From: Candidatus Kaiserbacteria bacterium
GTDB lineage: Bacteria > Patescibacteriota > Minisyncoccia > Phycocordibacterales > UBA12088
Assembly (NCBI GenBank): GCA_003561715.1
Contig: PWVU01000155.1
Span: forward strand, 1-16,805
Direction of reading: 5' to 3'
Length of the DNA: 16,805 nucleotides
Shown: in pieces, positions 12,641 to 16,805 of the stretch
Numbering within the stretch: position 1 is the stretch's first letter
Layout: each line of letters begins with the position of its first letter
Position numbers and translations under genes: made by a program
The notes under the pieces: generated by a model
Told to the model about the DNA's origin: nothing
The model's database searches: none
Seen by the model: only the letters and a program-made list of their open reading frames with translations

Positions 12641-12678
12641 ATCCTAACTCCCTAAATCCTAACATCCTAACTCCCTAT
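12641..12678 (-). repeat. Inverted TTAGG-type tract forming the leader of the GH57 gene
   Basis: The plus strand reads ATCCTAACTCCCTAAATCC, then TAACATCCTAACTCCCTAT, the reverse complement of the TTAGGGAGTTAGGATGTTAGG words found at 178-366 and 3388-3465. It ends two bases before the GH57 ATG. There is no Shine-Dalgarno sequence between. The rest of the 127-bp gap holds a TATGAT (12603-12608) that could be a -10 box, without a clear -35. Confidence 0.75.
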
Positions 12679-12680
12679 TC

Positions 12681-13982
12681 ATGAGCTCCGTTTGCATCTA
12701 TTTCCATGTACATCAACCCTACCGGGTCAAGCGCTACCCGTTCTTTGCGATCGGTGAGGACCATGCGTATTTCAACAATAGTGATGATTGTGATCTGAAT
12801 AATGCGCGCATTGTTGATAAGGTAAAAGGGAAGTGCTATCTGCCGGCAAACCGGATGTGGCTTGAGTCGCTTGAGCGTCATCCTCAGCTCAAGCTGGCAT
12901 TTTCAATAAGCGGCACCGCGCTTGAGCAATTTCAAGAGTATGCACCCGAAGTTCTTGCGTCATTCCAACAGCTGGTAGATACGGGGCGCGTTGAATTGAT
13001 TTCGGAGACGTACTATCATTCATTGGCATTCTTGCGTTCCATGCGGGAATTTCGCGAGCAGGTCGCACTTCACCGTAAGCTCCTCTATGATCTGTTTGGT
13101 GTTACGCCGACGGTATTTCGTAACACCGAGCTCATCTATCGTAATGATATTGCGCACGAGGTCGCTGACATGGGGTACCGCGGACTCTTGACCGAAGGAT
13201 GGGATCATTACCTGGGCTGGCGCAGTCCGAATTTTCTCTATCATGCCAAAGATCGCCCGTCACTCAAGTTGCTCTTGAAAAACTATAAACTCTCTGACGA
13301 CAGCGCCTTTCGGTTTTCGGATAAAAATTGGGCGGCGTATCCGTTGACTGCTGAGACGTACGGCGACTGGATCTCCGCAGTCAATGGCTCAGGCGAACTC
13401 GTCAATCTCTTTATGGATTATGAGACGATCGGCGAGCATCACTGGGAAGATACCGGCATCTTCGACTTTTGGCGCGCCGTACCCGGCGAGATACTCAAGC
13501 ATCCGGATAACGACTTCGTAACACCCTCGGAAGCTATCGCCCGCTACCGGGCGGTTGATGAGTACGATGTGCCGCACTACCTATCGTGGGCGGATATGGA
13601 GCGTGACATTTCTGCGTGGTTGTCGAATCCCATCCAGCATGATGCATTGCGTGCCATCTATGAGTTTGAGGAGGATGTGCGCAAGGCAAATGATCCCGCA
13701 TTACTACATGAGTGGCGCAAATTGCAAACGTCTGATCATTTTTACTACATGTGTACCAAGTACTTTGCCGATGGCGATGTGCACAAATACTTCTCTCCGT
13801 ATGACACGCCGTATGAGGCATTCATTGCCTACATGAATGTGATCAACGATATGAAGCTTCGCGTTGCGGATGCGTTAGCCCGGGCTGAGCAAGCGCCTCT
13901 TCCCGCTCAAGAAGCGTTGGCGGAACAAACGCTCACGTGGAAAGAGCGGTTGCGCCGATTCTTTCTTCCGCAGTATGATTGA
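12681..13982 (+). CDS. GH57 family glycoside hydrolase (alpha-amylase type)
   Basis: The protein has 433 residues. It shows the GH57 conserved regions in order: FHVHQPYR (8-15, region 1 HQP), TGRVELISETYYHSL (101-115, in place of the GQLEI region), TPTVFRNTELIYRNDI (142-157, with E150 as the likely nucleophile) and VNLFMDYETIGEHH (241-254, with D246 as the likely acid/base). A helical C-terminal region (about 300-433) follows, as in the family's (beta/alpha)7-barrel plus helical-bundle layout. GH57 enzymes act on alpha-glucans as amylases, 4-alpha-glucanotransferases or branching enzymes, all retaining; which one is not decided here. There is no signal peptide, so it is cytoplasmic. The HQP motif at residue 11 fixes the start at 12681. 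It lies 127 bp after the glycosyltransferase and 47 bp before the next gene. Confidence 0.92.
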   Translation: MSSVCIYFHVHQPYRVKRYPFFAIGEDHAYFNNSDDCDLNNARIVDKVKGKCYLPANRMWLESLERHPQLKLAFSISGTALEQFQEYAPEVLASFQQLVDTGRVELISETYYHSLAFLRSMREFREQVALHRKLLYDLFGVTPTVFRNTELIYRNDIAHEVADMGYRGLLTEGWDHYLGWRSPNFLYHAKDRPSLKLLLKNYKLSDDSAFRFSDKNWAAYPLTAETYGDWISAVNGSGELVNLFMDYETIGEHHWEDTGIFDFWRAVPGEILKHPDNDFVTPSEAIARYRAVDEYDVPHYLSWADMERDISAWLSNPIQHDALRAIYEFEEDVRKANDPALLHEWRKLQTSDHFYYMCTKYFADGDVHKYFSPYDTPYEAFIAYMNVINDMKLRVADALARAEQAPLPAQEALAEQTLTWKERLRRFFLPQYD

Positions 13983-14029
13983 AGTATGAAGTAGTTGCAC
14001 TCATTATCCAATAGTTCTTTTCACACAGT

Positions 14030-14569
14030 ATGCCAACAACAACTCCCGAAAAAAAAGCAAGTGCCTCACGAAAAAAAGCGGGCACAAAGTCACCTTCAAA
14101 GACCACGCCCAAACGTGCGGTTGCTAAAAAACGTCTCGCAAAGACTGCGTCTCGGGCTACTGCAAAAAAAGCGACACGTACACGCGCATCAAAAGCCAAA
14201 GCGACATCCTCCTCATCCGCTTCCAAAGCGCGTGCATCACATGCAACCAAGGGTGCAGCACTCAAGAAGCTTGCACATACCTCGCGCGCTCGCGCAGTCG
14301 ATTCTTCCAAGAAAATGGTTGCGGAAGACTCCGAGTGTTTTTGGGTGAACAATGGTCCGGTGGTAAGCACCCTGGCGGAGCTTGCGCGCACCATGCACGA
14401 GATATCCGATGACCAATTTTGGCATCATGTCCGCCCGGATCAAAATGACTTTGCGCGGTGGGTCGAAGATGTCTTTGGGGAGCGAGGGCTTGCGCGCAAG
14501 ATTGAACGAACCAAATCACGTACCGGAACCTATCGTGTAGTGGTCGCACACGTATCACTCGGAAGCTAG
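14030..14569 (+). CDS. Protein with histone H1-like basic tail and DUF5752-like domain
   Basis: The protein has 179 residues. Residues 1-95 are disordered-looking and rich in Lys, Arg, Ala, Ser and Thr (KKASASRKKAGTK, KKRLAKTASRATAKKATRTR), like histone H1 tails. Residues 100-179 form a compact domain: CFWVNNGPVVSTLAELARTM, then ISDDQFWHHV, DFARWVEDVFGERGLARKIE and a final strand YRVVVAHVS. The pattern F-x-x-x-x-G-x-x-x-x-L-x-E-L, then H-H-V, then N-D-F-A-x-W-x-x-D-V-F-G resembles DUF5752 as I remember it, a domain of unknown function; this needs a profile search. It is flanked by GH57 (47 bp upstream) and GH15 (6 bp downstream), so it is almost certainly co-transcribed with the glucan enzymes. 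The tail could bind nucleic acid or a polyanion. Function unknown. Confidence 0.75.
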   Translation: MPTTTPEKKASASRKKAGTKSPSKTTPKRAVAKKRLAKTASRATAKKATRTRASKAKATSSSSASKARASHATKGAALKKLAHTSRARAVDSSKKMVAEDSECFWVNNGPVVSTLAELARTMHEISDDQFWHHVRPDQNDFARWVEDVFGERGLARKIERTKSRTGTYRVVVAHVSLGS

Positions 14570-14575
14570 TGCGCT

Positions 14576-16570
14576 ATGAGTCGAAACTTGGTACTTGGCA
14601 ATGGCTCAATGCTGATTGCGCTTGATGCGTATGGTCAGGTGCGTGATTTTTACTATCCCTATGCCGGAGAAGAGTTGCAAACCGGGGATGACTGCGTGCA
14701 TCGCATTGGGGTGTGGGTCGAGGGAATATTCCGCTGGTTTGATGATCCTAGTTTTTCCATTTCTGTCACGTATCAAGACGAGACGTTGGCATCAAATGTT
14801 ATCGCGCGCTCAGAAGAGCTGTCCATCGAGTTGGTATTTACCGACGTTATATACAACGAGCGTAACATCTTCGTGCGTCAAGTGCGCGTGCGCAATCTCG
14901 CTGAACGCAAGCGTGAGATAAAGGTATTTTTTAATCAGCAATTCGTTATTTCCGAATCAACACGCGGAAACACGGCATTTTACGAGCCGGGATTGAATGC
15001 GTTGGTGCATCACCGGGGCAGACGTGTTTTTTTGATAAGCGGGGTGATGGCAGGAGTCCCGTTTGCGACGTATTCAATCGGACACTTCAATGCGCACGGC
15101 AAACAGGGAACCTGGCGCGATGCTGAGGATGGAATTCTGAGCGAGAATCCCATTGAGCATGGCAAGGTAGACTCGACGATCGGATTTCCGCACCGGCTTG
15201 CGGCGCACGAAGAAGTGGTACTCGATTACTGGATAGTTGCCGGTGAGACACTTGAAGATGTAAAGCGTGATCATACCTACTTGCTTACCAAAACACCCGA
15301 CCATCTCCTTGAGACCACCCAAGACTACTGGCATGCTTGGGTGAATAAAAACACCTTCGAATTTTATGGTATGTCGGAGGCGGCGGCGAAATTGTTTAAG
15401 ACGTCGCTTTTGATCATGCGCACCCATGTCGATAATCGTGGCGGTATCATCGCGTCGTGTGACGCGCATATTGTGCATGACGGCTTTGATACGTACGGCT
15501 ACGTGTGGCAGAGAGACGCTTCGATCATAGCGGATGCTTTTACGCGCGCCGGGTACTACGAGATCGCCCGTCGGTACTATGAGTTTTGTCGTGACGTGAT
15601 CAGTGATGAAGGGTACTTCTATCACAAGTATACGGTGAGTAAATCACTCGGCTCATCGTGGCATGCATGGATCAAAGACGGTAAACGACGTCTTCCCATT
15701 CAGGAGGATGAAACGGCGCTGGTGTTGATAACGCTCTGGCACTACTACGAGCGCGCAAAGAATATTGAGCTCATTGAGAATATCTATAACCCGCTTATCA
15801 AGCAGGCGGCGGAGTTTTTGCGTACCTATCGTGATCCCAAGACCAACTTACCGCGCCCCTCGTATGATCTTTGGGAAGAAAAGTACGGGGTGACCGTCTT
15901 TACCGCCTCAACCGTCTATGGGGGGTTACGCGCCGCAGAGCGTTTTGCCAAGCTTCTTGGTAAAGAGCAGGACGAGGCGCGGTATGCAACCGCGGCACGC
16001 GAAGTCCACACAGCACTTCTCAAGCATCTCATGGCCACCCATGAAGGATCGCCGCGCATGCTGTGCGCACTTGGTGGTGATCAGGAGCCAATTGATGATA
16101 CGTTCGATGTAAGTAATCTGTATGGTCTTTTTGCATTCGGTGTGTTGGCGGTCGATGATCCGCGCGTCGCGGCATTGCGCACTACCGTTCTTGCAGAACT
16201 CTCTCCCAATACCCCGATCGGCGGGGTCATGCGTCATCAAAGTGATTACTACTATCGTGCGCATCAAGAAGTACATGGCAATCCGTGGTTTATTACAACT
16301 CTCTGGATAGCGCAGGCGGACATTGCGCTTGCTAAAGATGCAGACGATCTTGCGCGTGTGGCGGAGTATTTTGAATGGGTTGTGAAGTACGCACAGCCTT
16401 CCGGCATCTTATCTGAACAACTCGATCCGTATACCGGGGCGCAGTTGTCGGTCGCACCCCTCATATGGAGTCATGCCCAGTACGTCACCGCGGTTATCGC
16501 CTACCTCGAAAAGGCTCAGGAGTTGGGATTGTGCAAGACATGTTATCCACTCACCATTCCGCATGAGTAG
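14576..16570 (+). CDS. GH15 family glucoamylase-like hydrolase
   Basis: The protein has 664 residues. Residues 1-250 form the beta-sandwich N-terminal domain of bacterial/archaeal GH15 enzymes (LVLGNGSMLIALDAYGQVRD, DFYYPYAG). The (alpha/alpha)6-barrel covers about 260-650. Landmarks are YVWQRDASI (309-317), RLPIQEDETAL (372-382), YDLWEEKYG (430-438, with E434 matching the general acid Glu179 of fungal glucoamylase) and GILSEQLDP (610-618, with E614 matching the general base Glu400), followed by PLIWSHAQY. The enzyme is inverting and releases beta-glucose from the non-reducing ends of alpha-glucans; some relatives act on trehalose or isomaltose. No signal peptide or membrane span is seen, so it is intracellular. 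Only 6 bp separate it from the upstream stop; GGAAG about 11 nt before the ATG may be a weak ribosome-binding sequence. It likely ends the glucan operon. Confidence 0.93.
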   Translation: MSRNLVLGNGSMLIALDAYGQVRDFYYPYAGEELQTGDDCVHRIGVWVEGIFRWFDDPSFSISVTYQDETLASNVIARSEELSIELVFTDVIYNERNIFVRQVRVRNLAERKREIKVFFNQQFVISESTRGNTAFYEPGLNALVHHRGRRVFLISGVMAGVPFATYSIGHFNAHGKQGTWRDAEDGILSENPIEHGKVDSTIGFPHRLAAHEEVVLDYWIVAGETLEDVKRDHTYLLTKTPDHLLETTQDYWHAWVNKNTFEFYGMSEAAAKLFKTSLLIMRTHVDNRGGIIASCDAHIVHDGFDTYGYVWQRDASIIADAFTRAGYYEIARRYYEFCRDVISDEGYFYHKYTVSKSLGSSWHAWIKDGKRRLPIQEDETALVLITLWHYYERAKNIELIENIYNPLIKQAAEFLRTYRDPKTNLPRPSYDLWEEKYGVTVFTASTVYGGLRAAERFAKLLGKEQDEARYATAAREVHTALLKHLMATHEGSPRMLCALGGDQEPIDDTFDVSNLYGLFAFGVLAVDDPRVAALRTTVLAELSPNTPIGGVMRHQSDYYYRAHQEVHGNPWFITTLWIAQADIALAKDADDLARVAEYFEWVVKYAQPSGILSEQLDPYTGAQLSVAPLIWSHAQYVTAVIAYLEKAQELGLCKTCYPLTIPHE

Positions 16571-16631
16571 GGGTTGGGAAAAAAGCAGTAAGTAGGTGGT
16601 AGCGCCGGGTCTTTAGTTAGTAGTTTTGCAT

Positions 16632-16690
16632 GTTGAATTCGGGGATTTGAGGTTTGTTTGGAACCTGGTGCTTGGGATTTGAAGTTTTGG
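16632..16690. repeat. TTTGGGATTTG-type low-complexity tract
   Basis: Contains GGGGATTTGAGGTTTG and CTTGGGATTTGAAGTTTTGG words after the glucoamylase gene. They resemble the right part of the element at 8101-8153. No hairpin closes the tract directly. Confidence 0.5.
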
Positions 16691-16708
16691 CTATCCCGAC
16701 TTTCCTGT

Positions 16709-16730
16709 GGGCCCTAACGCATTAGAGCCC
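16709..16730. terminator. Hairpin between GH15 and the next gene
   Basis: Arms GGGCCCTAA (16709-16717) and TTAGAGCCC (16722-16730) pair with one C-A mismatch around loop CGCA. There is no T-run after it. It is the best terminator candidate for the glucan operon. Confidence 0.4.
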
Positions 16731-16753
16731 CATTAGCGGTATGCTAGTGGCAT

Positions 16754-16805
16754 ATGAAAAACCACACCCACACCCCGGCGGTAGGGGCTCACTATGCCCA
16801 ATTAC
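16754..16805 (+). CDS. Probable start of a further gene, truncated by the window end
   Basis: ATG at 16754 is followed by 16 more open codons to the edge, reading MKNHTHTPAVGAHYAQL. TATGCT (16740-16745) lies 8 bp before the ATG, the same near-leaderless spacing as for the Wzy-like gene and secA, and no Shine-Dalgarno sequence is present. Too short for a family call; a chance ORF cannot be excluded. Confidence 0.45.
   Translation, partial: MKNHTHTPAVGAHYAQL

Overview
The window reads as a piece of a Patescibacteria (CPR) genome, most likely Parcubacteria-like. The grounds are: a SecA that lacks the C-terminal zinc-binding cysteines and has a shortened wing region; an O-antigen-ligase-type membrane protein with a C-terminal TPR tail; a tiny lysine-rich histone H1-like protein; an S23-type four-helix-bundle gene beside low-complexity repeats; a toxin-antitoxin pair of a type I recall from CPR genomes; and almost no Shine-Dalgarno sequences, with extended -10 promoters lying directly upstream of start codons. 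This assignment rests on recalled family features, not on a search. No rRNA or tRNA gene was seen.

Layout. Positions 1-3490 form an accessory segment: the 5' end of an S23-like gene (minus strand), a TTAGGGAAG-type repeat tract ending in a GC-rich hairpin, a RhuM-Fic/Doc fusion gene (minus strand), a complete IS5-family insertion sequence of 1257 bp (1434-2690, 17-bp terminal inverted repeats, TTA target duplication), and a BrnT-like toxin with an overlapping ribbon-helix-helix antitoxin behind a near-consensus promoter. The IS sits inside another copy of the TTAGG-type tract, and a third tract with hairpin follows the antitoxin.

Positions 3541-10819 hold envelope and housekeeping genes, all on the plus strand: the Wzy/WaaL-like membrane protein with TPRs, murB, the 59-residue histone-like protein, and secA. 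The 438-bp gap before murB is rich in structure: an orphan sigma70-like promoter, a terminator-like hairpin, a nested three-stem element, a long imperfect hairpin, and a 17-bp-arm palindrome that contains murB's -10 element and ends one base before its ATG. After secA, its last codons are repeated as a 114-bp direct duplication.

Positions 11273-16570 form an intracellular alpha-glucan module on the plus strand: a GT4 glycogen-synthase-like glycosyltransferase, a GH57 amylase-type hydrolase, a protein with a histone-H1-like tail joined to a DUF5752-like domain, and a GH15 glucoamylase-like hydrolase. None of the enzymes has a signal peptide, so synthesis and breakdown of a cytoplasmic glucan is the simplest reading. 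A further gene probably begins at 16754 and runs off the end.

The most unusual features are the dispersed TTAGG-plus-hairpin elements (one of them is the 5' leader of the GH57 gene), the promoter-in-palindrome at murB, the structured RNA candidate before murB, the repeated secA tail, and the basic-tail DUF5752-like protein embedded in the glucan cluster.
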